A stretch of 64,000 bases of DNA from Agrostemma githago. Lineage: Eukaryota > Streptophyta > Magnoliopsida > Caryophyllales > Caryophyllaceae. Positions 1 to 10,214 of the stretch are shown here, one piece after another. The notes beneath the pieces were generated by a model. That model was given only the letters and a program-made list of their open reading frames with translations, searched no databases and was not told the origin of the DNA. Each line of letters starts with the position of its first letter. The stretch's first letter is position 1. The DNA lies in NCBI GenBank assembly GCA_958450325.1, contig OY288251.1, forward strand, positions 65,241,666 through 65,305,665, given 5' to 3'. Position numbers and translations under genes: made by a program.

Positions 1-2
1 AC

Positions 3-209
3 CCTGAGGCTCATTTTCTTCGACGGTTTCGGAAGGTTAGCTGTGTTGATGCAGATGGTACTTTTGATCGTGACCATTATTCCGATGTCCACAAACCCAT
101 ATTTGTGGACCCCCGATGCATTTATCTTATGTTTCACGTTTCTTTAAGTAATGTTTTCAGGTTTAATAAAGATTGTAACATGAGTTCTGAGAACTCAAAC
201 GTTAGGTAA
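3..209 (+). CDS. Possible 3' coding fragment, unrecognised
   Basis: An open frame runs from the window edge to a TAA at 207-209 (68 codons) with no upstream stop visible. The first part has mixed, protein-like composition (FLRRFRKVSCVDADGTFDRD), and the last twenty or so residues look like read-through into non-coding DNA. I do not recognise a family. It may be a last exon of a gene lying to the left, or chance. Confidence 0.2.
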   Translation, partial: PEAHFLRRFRKVSCVDADGTFDRDHYSDVHKPIFVDPRCIYLMFHVSLSNVFRFNKDCNMSSENSNVR

Positions 210-2738
210 CCATCATGTTTTTACTGTTGGCAAAAAAAATATAATAGCGATAAAATAAAGGCGTATGGTGATAGCAGTGAGTTGTTGGTGCAGTGATGAT
301 TGGAAATGAGCGTCTTCATCCACATAATCAACACAGCTGCTGATTCCTAGATACCATCCATACAAATTAACCGTACAGTGACGAGACCAAGATGCACTTA
401 CGCACTTACGAATAAGGTGTAGAAAGAAACGGGTGAGAGCAAAGCAACAAGGCCTGCCTCTAATGGAGAAAAGACTCCAACATCTTGATAATCGAACCCT
501 GCAGTCGTGAGGCGAATGAACCAACGAACCAAGCATCATGCAAAGAGTTGAGGATAAAGACCTCGACAAGACCAAACTCCTAACAGAAGAACCAGTCCAA
601 GACCAATCTATGGTCAGGTCAACCCACTCCAAACGCAAACAAGCCTCCGTAAAGAAGCCTTTATTCAAAAGAAGGATGATATTTAAACTTATTATTAAGA
701 AAGTAATAAAAAGAGCAGCTACATGGGAGATCATTGTTGGAGAAAGCCATCGGGACACAGCCACACAACAGACACCCAGATAAACCCCGAAAAGACCCCG
801 ACCATAAACCGTCCTTAAAAGCGGAACCCACACATAACAGCCGAGGTTGCGTCAGAAAGACCCACACCCGTCAAGATCGGAGAGACACGACCTCGACCAA
901 AGTCTAGTATGATCAAAGAAAACGGACCAAGGATCATGCAACCGAACCTTACAACCCCAACGGACCAAGGATCATACAACCGAACCTTTCAACCCCGGAC
1001 CTGAAAACCAACCAATCGGTCGACAAGACCAAACAAGCCGGCCTAAACCAAGCAGACACAAACCAAAAAAAACATGCAGCCTAACCGACCCAACACATGC
1101 ATCCTAATCGACCCATACGCAGAAACAAAACAAACCACCAGCCCAACCGACCCAAACAAAACATGGACCAAACCTGGAGGGTGGGGGAGGGGGGCGAAGG
1201 GAGGGGGAACACCCACCAGCACTAGTCAATGAAAGGGGAGGGGGCCGAAACAGGAACAAACGGATAAAGTCGATCGCCGGAGGGCGGGGGAGGGGGGCGA
1301 GGGGAGAGGGGAACGCCCCCGACGAATGCCGACCGACAGACAAAGACGACAAAGCGACGAAAAAAACAACTAACAACGAGAAGGCATCCGGGTTGGAGAT
1401 CGGACAAAGACGACAAGACGGGGCGATCGGACCATGTCGACGACGGTGATACAAGCGGGAGAGGGACGGCGATATCCGACGGTCACCACGAAAAACAACC
1501 AAACAAAAATCCAAAAACAAACATACTAGACAAAGAAGGACGAAAGGTGGCCTCAACCGATGACAAAGTGGGGACGGGAAAGCTAAATAAGAACGGAAAG
1601 GACGGATGTCTCATCGACCGGCCGAAGATAGGTCAAGAAGACGACCATCTCCGGCCAGGCAGGAGAATCTGGGTGGCTGACTGGTGGTGGGACGACGGCT
1701 GCAAAATAAGATTAGTTTTTTGTTTGGGGAAGAGAAGAGGGGGTCAGTTTATTTAAAGAGAGTTTTTTTCCCTAAGTTATGCAATTCGGTAGAGGTCCAA
1801 GATAATTTAACCCCACACGTTACATGATAGGGTTAACAGGAGAAGGTTGATAGCAATCTTCTAAAATAGAAATATTTTACCAATGTTACAACAGTCAGAC
1901 AACATTCACTGTCCCGACGACCTTGTAAGTACTAATACTTTACTCGTGGTTGGGATCATGCGAGATGAAGTCTTAGGGCAATCTATGTTCACCTCGAGAC
2001 CAAGAATAGTATTACGTAGAATTAACAGCATACCCGTATCATTCATCCAATTGCAAGAGAGGCCAAAGAGTGATACTCGCTTGCAGTTCTGTACGATGAA
2101 CAACAAAATTATAGACAATGACATGAAATTTAGGCAGTTAAGCCCTTTTGAGTAGTACCCTAATCTTAGCAGAGAACCAATTTCTTTGACAGATACCAAG
2201 ATTGCATAGTTCTAGACAAGAAAGTGTCCTAAAGAGTAAAGACCCTCTTGTGTGTAAACACTGCTCTTACAAATACATCCCTCATGTTAGCTACCACGAC
2301 CGCTCAGCCAAAAAAAAAAAAGTGTTCGACATTGTGATTGAAGGTAAATAGAGTACACCAGACGATCGATCCGAGAGTTCGGTGAGAGAATTGGGGAAAG
2401 AGCCAAAATAAAAGACAGGCTGCTCCTCAGTTTGACAGTACTCACGATCAGCTCAAATAACATCAGTTTATCACAAGCATCCAAAATACAACTACTGGTG
2501 CAATATACCATCACAAGCATCCAAAATAATTAGAAGACTTCAAATAGATTAAATATCTCTTCACATGGTAAAAGTGTACATTAACTCCATGGTTGACAGA
2601 AAATACCGTGACGCAGGCATCAAAAACTAGATTAACTAGCAATTATTTTTGGCAGACATTGAGGCACTAATTAACACAACACATTCCGGGCATTATGAGA
2701 ATATACCCGAGCTGAGTAGTAGAATGACCCACAAAGTT
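210..2738. other. Gene-free stretch with repeat-like G-rich tract
   Basis: I see no supportable gene. At 923-998 a roughly 38-bp unit starting cggaccaagg occurs twice. At 1178-1320 two G-rich blocks about 105 bp apart share the pattern ggggagggggg. The open frames here (for example 213-833 and 1104-1556, minus) are low-complexity and match nothing I know. On the minus strand a pyrimidine-rich leader near 1760 and an A/T-rich tail near 690 could be the ends of a short deleted retroelement, but this is a guess. 1800-2700 is downstream of the CCCH gene and shows nothing clear. Confidence 0.3.
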
Positions 2739-5700
2739 TTATGCACTTGGACCTGGCTCATTTATCTGTATTGATGCTCTGGACAAGCTAGCTTCCAGCT
2801 CTTCCAGTTCGTCATCATCCAGGTCATCATCGATGTCATCTGGGACATCATCAAAATCACCATTTCCTGCACCTGAAGAAGAGCTAGGAGCACTGGGATC
2901 ACCATGACTAGAAGAGCTGCCACGATTCGCATCACCAGATTTCTCATTCGCCTGAAATAAAATCAACAAAAGGAACTTGCCCATATCAATCTGTTTCACC
3001 CTTGAATCACAACCAAATGTGGCATTGCTACATAAATTACGCTGATGACAAAGATGGTCAAATTGGAAGTATGATAAAAGTCATCAAATGGTGATAATCA
3101 TGTCGTCATCAGCGAAATTGTCCTCATAAATTGCGTGCAATCCTCATTTGTATCAAAACTGGCTAGTGTCCCTTTTACACAACATCAGACCCTTTCACAC
3201 AGAAATCCAGAAAAAAAAAAATACGTCCAAAATAAAATAAAAATAAAAATAACAGTTGCATCCACATGCGTCATGCCCAGTGGTTTTGTTCCCGCGACTC
3301 AAATTTACATATTTCAATAGTCCCACCATCTTAAAACGAAAATTTAAAATGCCAATTCCAAGCACATCAGAAAGGCCAAGGGAAAAAAATCAGCAAAAAC
3401 TACTGCATAGGGAGGATTGAACAGACCACACATAATAACCATTTAGTAACAAATACATGCATTCAAAGTAGCTATACAAAACAGGAAGTTGCTTAAACAA
3501 ACTATCAGCAATCTGAGCACAAAACAAATATAGACCTATTTTAACCTATGTTGCTTGAACTAGTTTAGAAGTATATCGGGTGCGTATCCAAGTGTCCGAC
3601 TCTGCTATCTATATATGAATATTTTGGTTTAAAATGAAGAGTCCAAGTGTCATACTCATGCCTGAGTGTTAAGTGTCGGACACGAGTATGTGAGGTAATT
3701 AGAAGAGTCGGAGTAGCTATACAAAACAGGAAGTTGCTTAAACAAACTATCAGCAATCTGAGCACAAAACAAATATAGACCTATTTTAACCTATGTTGCT
3801 TGAACTAGTTTAGAAGTATATCGGGTGCGTATCCAAGTGTCCGACTCTGCTATCTATATATGAATATTTTGGTTTAAAATGAAGAGTCCAAGTGTCATAC
3901 TCATGCCTGAGTGTTAAGTGTCGGACACGAGTATGTGAGGTAGAAGAGTCGGAGTAACATAGATTTTAACCCAACGGGGGGGCTACTGTGCAGGTGATAC
4001 AATGTGAATACGTGAAGCACATAGATAAAAAGACACCCTAAACGCCACAGATATACAAAATGAGAGATCGAAACTTGTGCTCTCAAGTTATCATGAATAA
4101 TTTTATCTACAAAAACGAGGGGAAATCTAGATTTGGGTGAAGAATATAGCTCCAAGCCATATGTAGACCGAACATCAAGCAGCATGACACAGAGATAGAC
4201 ATACTGTTCGCTCATACATATAACATTTAACTACACCTAGGCCACACTAAATTGAGATACGAAGACAACCGAAGATCAAAAAGAATCCAACCTCTGCCTC
4301 ATTATCTTGGGTCTCGTCTCTTGCATAGTTATCCCAAGCTTCATCATGATCCACAAACAAGCTTGCATCTGACATGAACAACTCTCGTCCACTGCAGAAA
4401 AACAAAAATCAGATAAGATGCATCGTCACAAGAAGTTTGTTGAAAAACAATCTACATAGGATTAAAAAAAGAGAAGAAAAAAAGACCCCCTCCATTTCTA
4501 GTTTCTACTAATATTGTCCCATTTGACTTCAGTTGTCAAACAATGTAAACTTTGACCGATATCACAATTACTACAAAAAGTTTTGATTAAAAAAAAAGCA
4601 AAAAATTTAGTTTGCGAATTACTCCCTTTCATCCAATCCAATCTTTACATGGGGCCCACTTTTTGTGAGGAGAATAGTGGACCCATGTAAAGGTTGGATT
4701 GGATGGTATATTGTCACTAAGCATATACGGAGTATTAAGAGAAATAAATTGTCAAAGTTGGAATCAGTTGACCACTAAAGCCATATGAAGACCACATAAA
4801 TGGGATGTAGGGTCATAGGGAGTGCGAAAGAAAACAGACATAAACCGTGAAGGGTGAAGTGATACCTCAATCTATCATTCTTTGCCCTCTCTGCAGTCTG
4901 AGAGGCCATACTAGCTGTTCTCTCATCCATCTTTTTCTTTTTCCATTGTGCAAATAGTTCAGTAGTCATGGGTGTCGAACCCTTCACTTTTGATCGCTGA
5001 AACACCAATCAAAGTGAATGTTTACAAAAAAAGGCCAGACAAACAATTATAAAAGTTTGCATGTATCCATTATTAGCATAGTAACCTGATCCTCAATCTC
5101 GTCTTCAATGGCCATCTTCTCACTTTCTTCCTCAAGCAAAGCTTTCATCTGAGATTTCAGAACATATCCTGGAGGAAGCGCATGCCTATAATGACAGTTT
5201 TTACCACCATTTGGACACACCCAGAACCAACCATATTGTTTTTTCTCCACTGCATCCAGAAAGTGTTTGCACACCTACAGATAACATCAAATAAAAAATT
5301 AATTAATAATATGGCATGATCGAAAAAGATGCTCCCCGAGAAAATATCACCATCTCGTACATAGAAGTGAGAAAATATCACCATTTCTCCATTTTTATGT
5401 GAGAAGAATTTTTCAACTTCTTAAATCTAGAGGGGTACCTAATTCACATTAAAAAAAATGAAAGCAACACAGCCTGGGAACAGTTCTAAAAAGAGGAACT
5501 CCCTATTTGCACCTTAAGATCCCCTAAGACCCTATTCTTTCCGGACAAAAATGGTTGAACTGAAGTGAATGAGGTTCTACTTAACTACTGAATGGGGCTA
5601 AATTAACCAAGTGAAACTAAACTTAATGGGGTTAAACTCAACTGAATGGGGATCAACTCAACTGAACTAAATGAGGTTAAACTGTTGTGAGATGAAAATA

Positions 5701-8571
5701 AACAGGAAATGACAGGGCGTAAGTGATCACAACACATGACTCAAAAGTCTGAATTCCTCATTCAACATCATCCCATGCCATGAATGTTCACATGGGCCAC
5801 AAGGCAAACCATACTTCCAGATATTTTCATACACAACTCAAAAAGGAGAAGAAAAAACAGCTTCGGAGCATTGACATAGCAGGTTAATGAGGAACCAGCC
5901 CAGGCATCCATATGCTAGGCCTATGTTGAAGATTCAAAGATACACCGCTCTAATACATGAACCCTTCTAAACTCAGCACGTGCTTTCCAATATCAGGTGT
6001 TAACCACGATTAAGTGAGGCTGACAAAGATGAGCCATCCTAAAATAAATTATTTATACTACACTCAGCAATCAGCATCATGGTCATAAACCACGACGGAA
6101 ACGTTTAGAATATCACTATGACTGTCTTTAGGAAGATCACAATGGTTACAACAACTGATACCGCAAATGAGACAGAGATATAGTCATTTTCTTTAGTATT
6201 GAAAAAGGGGCATAAAAATTCAACCCAGACAATAATATTTCACACCTCATACATTTGACAGTTCACGCTGCAAATTTTAAAGAAAAATATACTGTAGCTA
6301 TTAAAATGCAAGAAGTAGAAGCCTTTGGTGCTTAATAAATTTATAATATTTTCACAATTGACGCATGAAACTATACAACTGCTCTTATAGAATATGCGCC
6401 AACAGTATAGTCTACAGCAATATCAGGTCCTACCACTACTAGCCACGGCTATCAAATGCTATTTCCGGTAAGAGAATTACATATATGCACCTGCATGGAA
6501 AGGGAAATTTCCTCCAAGGTGATACATGTTTCAAAAGATCTCCACTCAATCTTAAAATTACTGCCAAGTCACTAAACAGTAACACAAAAACTAAACAAAA
6601 TTTGAGCAATGGATTCTACGTCTAAATGAAAGGCGGTACTAGGTACAGGAGAGGTTGAGAGAAAGACCAAGACAATATGTTACACATAAAGACTTTGTGA
6701 AGGACAAGTCACAACTTGAAACAGAAATACGAATGTTAGAACAAATATGTTCTAAGCTTCCAGCGAATGGCAGAGCACAAAGTTACGTTAAAAATAATAC
6801 TCCCTCCATTGTTTCACTTAACCTCTGGCCCACTTTTTAAATTTTCCCTCACAAAAATTGAGAAATGGGGCTAAATAAAAAATAGAGGAACAAGATGTGC
6901 CAAACACTAAAATACAATAGAAAAAAACTCTATATATTTGGCAGGATAACATTATCCATTTGTTGTCATAGGCTACAAGTTTATGGATCATTGAAAGAGC
7001 TCATTAGTAATCATTCCATATTCAAGCAGACAAAACATTAGTCATAGATTTATCAAGTTGCATTACAATACAGTCAACATTAATAACTATCACCTTAAAC
7101 TTAATTATGCAAGCTTCCAAATGCTGCCTAAATAAATAAATTAACCAACATGTTGGCAACAGGTTTCGAACCCACAGTTATAAATCGCCAAAGAACAAAC
7201 AAAAAAGTAGCTTACAATTTCAGTGGGTTTATTCTGCCGATACTCCTTACTCTTCTCTGCGATAGCTTTTTCCAAGGTCTCTTGATCCCAATCCTCCATA
7301 GTTCCATCTACCAAAGAATCCATTTAGAAAATTCAGTACAGAAAACATCAAAATGAAACTTCATATGAAATTCTGAGTTCAATGGCCAGCTGTAGAAGCT
7401 TGAAAATGCTCAGAGTTTTTAATATTGAAAAGATGAGTTTAAAGGCGGAATGCGATGTAGTATATATTGATATTGATTGCCTATATAAAAGCAGTGACTA
7501 ACCATCATCACGTTTGTCCGAGTAAATATCAATCTTCTCTCCTTTCCTCTGAATATTCAGATCATGCGAAAATTTGCATTTAAAACCCTTAGCACATTGC
7601 CCAACTTTGAAAAATTCACAAAGTATAGACTTTGGATCAACACCTGCTCAATCAAAGCACGCAAAGTAAACAATTAATACCATGATCATCTCAATTAAGT
7701 CAACTAATAACAAGTAGGTTTCAAAATAAATAAACTTGTCAGATCATATTATCGGTTTATTACCAACTGGCACTTTTGGCTGAGTAACTGCAATCTTGAA
7801 TAAGTCATTCAACTCCTTCTCTCTTGCCTTCTCTTCTTCCTTTTTTTTCTGCAACCAAAAGAAGCCAGTTAAGTCAGTTTAAGAGACATGCATTACCTGC
7901 GCAATTTGCAATTCAATCAAACCAATCAAAAATAGCACAATTATCCCATACTAACCTACAGACACCAAAGTAACACAGGATTTTGATATTAATAAACCCT
8001 TGTTCATCAAAACACTATAAATTCATATCTACTCGGCGCTTTGGAATATGTAGAGTCCATATTAGCACCTAATTTCCATATTAGTAATTGAGCTAGTTCG
8101 AAGCGAGTTCCAAATTACTCCCAAAGCAACCTAATTTCCATCAAACTGCTATCCAAAAATACGTATTCTCACCCAACTTCCATTCTATGTCAATTCACTA
8201 AAAAAAATTCAAAAAAATAAAATAAAATTGAAACGCGCAAATCAATTAAACAGGATCACTAAACAGAGTTGATCAAGTTCACCCCACGAGAACACAATAA
8301 ACAAACAAAATATTAAGCAAATAAACGACGGAAATGCATGTTAAACATAAAACACAATATACGAAAGACAGAAACAAAAAGATGAAAAAGGAGGGACCTT
8401 GGCATCAAGTTTTTTGGCGTCGGGTTTAGGTTGAACAGACTGTTGAAGGGTTTGAACATATTTTTGAACATTCTTACTCTTGCTTTTGTTTTTGAGACCA
8501 AAGGTTTTATCTTCAACAAGCTTCTGTTTTTTGGCAAGATCGGCTTTAGAGGGGCCTTGCTTTGGCGGCAT
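2739..8571 (-). CDS. CCCH zinc-finger protein, ZC3H15/DFRP1 family (8 exons, 374 aa)
   Basis: Exons, in reading order: 8398-8571, 7764-7848, 7503-7643, 7216-7307, 5086-5274, 4866-4996, 4292-4391, 2739-2951. All introns are GT-AG, and phases close to 375 codons including the TAA stop. The N-terminus (MPPKQGPSKADLAKKQKLVE) and the lysine-rich first 60 residues are typical of this family. Finger 1 is C95-x7-C103-x5-C109-x3-H113. Finger 2 is C166-x17-C184-x6-C191-x3-H195. An SGRELFMSDASLF block and a Ser-rich, strongly acidic tail (DDVPDDIDDDLDDDELEELE) follow. Family knowledge: animal and yeast relatives bind and stabilise DRG-type GTPases and associate with ribosomes; Arabidopsis has close plant homologues of about 370-400 residues. 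The start is fixed by family identity. Introns hold a 245-bp tandem duplication and MITEs. The start codon lies about 340 bp from a LINE insertion. Confidence 0.95.
3467..3957. repeat. 245-bp tandem duplication in CCCH gene intron 7
   Basis: The stretch from about 3467 to 3711 is repeated at 3712-3957 with a period of 245 bp. The copies are nearly identical apart from a 4-base indel near the end (aggtaattaga versus aggtaga). Each copy ends in a CGGACACGAGTATGTGAGGT...GTCGGAGTA motif also present, in pieces, in PPR introns. Confidence 0.93.
4619..4736. mobile_element. Foldback MITE in CCCH gene intron 6
   Basis: TCATCCAATCCAATCTTTAC at 4629 is matched in reverse complement by the arm ending near 4705, so 4627-4707 can fold into a hairpin. 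Outer ends look like Stowaway (tactccct ... cggagtatta). It may be two nested miniature elements. Confidence 0.6.
5520..5690. repeat. Imperfect AATGGGGTTAAACT-type repeats in CCCH gene intron 4
   Basis: Short degenerate units resembling ctgaatggggttaaactcaa recur about six times. The rest of this 1.9-kb intron (5275-7215) shows only a partial Stowaway-like end at about 6799-6890 (tactccctccattgtttcac). Confidence 0.5.
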
Positions 8572-8643
8572 ATTTCGTCGGAAATTGATTTGGGGATTTA
8601 GGGTTTAATCGGGAAAGAGAAGAGATGAGACGGAGAAGATGAC

Positions 8644-8682
8644 GATGAAGATGGAGATGGAGATGGAGATGGAGAGGGAGAG
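8644..8682. repeat. GATGGA/GGAGAT microsatellite in CCCH leader region
   Basis: A run of gatggagatgg units lies 75-110 bp upstream of the CCCH start codon. In the gene's sense it reads as a CT-rich (TCTCCA) tract, common in plant core promoters and 5' leaders. Confidence 0.7.
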
Positions 8683-9180
8683 GTGGTGGTGTGGTTCAAT
8701 CGGGTGTTCCGCTGGTGTTATTTTGGGTTTCCAGAAACTGCTCTTTTACTTCTTTGTGGGCTTCTTCTTAATAGATGTTGGACTTGCCTTGTTTCCTCAT
8801 AACATTAGGGGTTTCCTTTGGTTTTTCAATCCAAAAAATTACGGACTAGTTTGTTACCGTAAAAATCACACATGCATTCAGTCTTTTGTAAATGTTTATG
8901 TCCGAAGTACTTAAATCTTACCGTTAAATTTTTATTTTTTCTGCCAGTTGGAGAAACAAGTCTTAACATTCTTTTCGCACTTTGTTGGCTATTCCATGTG
9001 CGCGTTTATTAAATATTCTAGGGATATACTTTATAAAAATGCAGTGAAAATAGGTCGATGTCTCCAAGATATCATCCAGAACTCGCCTAAGGTCATTTCT
9101 ATAATTATTCGGCATGTGCAATGCTTCAATAAGTTTCAGGCAGTCGTTGGCAATGTTGAGATGAAGGATCCTTCTCTTTA

Positions 9181-10098
9181 GAGCACCTCCAACGTTGATC
9201 AATGAACTCAGCTTATCTATGATGATAGCTCATCTTCACGCTCCAACCATGATGAGAGCTCATCAACATGTTGATGAGCGTAGTGAGCATCAACATGTTG
9301 AAGAGGAGAGAGCTGAGGTGTGGTTTGTGTGGTACACTGAAATGCATTATTTTCTTCTTTTTTTTTTTGCTTAAAACAACAGTGGTGGTGTGTATTGTCG
9401 TGTATTTTGCACTCTATGAGTGTGCACACCAATTTCAATTGGTTTATTTCCAACACTATTCTTAACTATTTACTATTTTTACTTACAATTTTTTTTTTAA
9501 AAGTAAATATCTAGATTCTAAATTATTTTCTCTATAAATAGAGTCTAATATTGAGTAGTATTGTCACACTACTTCTTCCTCTCTCTATTTTATTTTGTTA
9601 ATCACATTAAGTAAAAATTAAAATTAAACCTATATATTTCTTTCTAATATTAGTTATGGATAACTATAATAATTACAATAATCCGAGTAATAATGATAAT
9701 AGTAGTGATTACTATTATAACCTATATATTTTGTTAATCACATTAAGTACTATTATAACCTATATATTTTGTCAATAGTAGTGATTACTATTTATTTTGT
9801 TAATCACATTAAGTAAAAATTAAAATTAAACCTATATATTTCTTTCTAATATTAGTTATGGATAACTATAATAATTACAATAATCCGAGTAATAATGATA
9901 ATAGTAGTGATTAAATAGTAGTGTGTAATGGTGGGGTATTAAAAAGTAAGAGAGATAAATGATGAGAGAGAGTAAGATGATGAGGAAGAGATGATTATGG
10001 ATGGAGGAGTAATTTTTTGATTGTGAGGTAGAGGAGTGAGAAAGAGGAAAAATGGAAGGATGATGATGAGTAAATGAAGATCATTGTTGGAGATGGTC
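9181..10098. mobile_element. PIF/Harbinger-like MITE, 918 bp, TTA target duplication
   Basis: The left end is GAGCACCTCCAACGTTGATCA. The right end, reverse complemented, is GACCATCTCCAACAATGATC. TTA occurs directly outside both ends (9178-9180 and 10099-10101). The interior is A/T-rich and has no coding capacity. It contains a duplication with a period of about 202 bp (tattttgttaatcacatt at 9591 and 9793). It interrupts the LINE RNase H frame. Confidence 0.85.
9591..9910. repeat. 202-bp internal duplication within the MITE
   Basis: A block containing tattttgttaatcacatt, aatattagttatggataac and aataatgataatagtagtg is present twice, starting at 9591 and 9793. A partial third copy of its first part lies near 9728. 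Confidence 0.85.
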
Positions 10099-10214
10099 TT
10101 AGAGCCCAGCTGCAGGTGTTTAGTACAGCAATGGCCTCTGCATAAATGAGTGAGGCTGCTCTGAAAGTGCAGGCAATTTCTGCAAGGATGCGATCACGAG
10201 AATCGAAAAGAACC

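Larger units (their letters stand above)
8963..10214 (-). pseudogene. LINE C-terminal RNase H-like domain (RVT_3), split by a MITE
   Basis: The upstream half (10214-10102) reads DSRDRILAEIACTFRAAS. The downstream half (9177-8963) contains NDCLKLIEAL and ends RIFNKRAHGIANKVRKEC followed by TAA. These are the RVT_3 signature positions, including the Arg-x-x-Asn-x-x-Ala-His near the end. The first strand of the domain (INVDASW) lies at about 13110-13135, beyond the 2.9-kb insertion. The frame is open across the MITE when its TTA duplication is counted once. Confidence 0.85.

Noticed and set aside
213..833. 206-codon open frame on the minus strand
   Set aside because: Composition is rich in Ser/Leu/Cys with no domain or conserved motif, and overlapping frames on both strands are also open. 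It lies in repeat-like sequence. No gene supported.
1104..1556. 150-codon minus-strand frame rich in Pro, Ser and Arg
   Set aside because: Arises from C-rich runs on the minus strand; it contains no recognisable domain and the duplicated G-rich block explains it.
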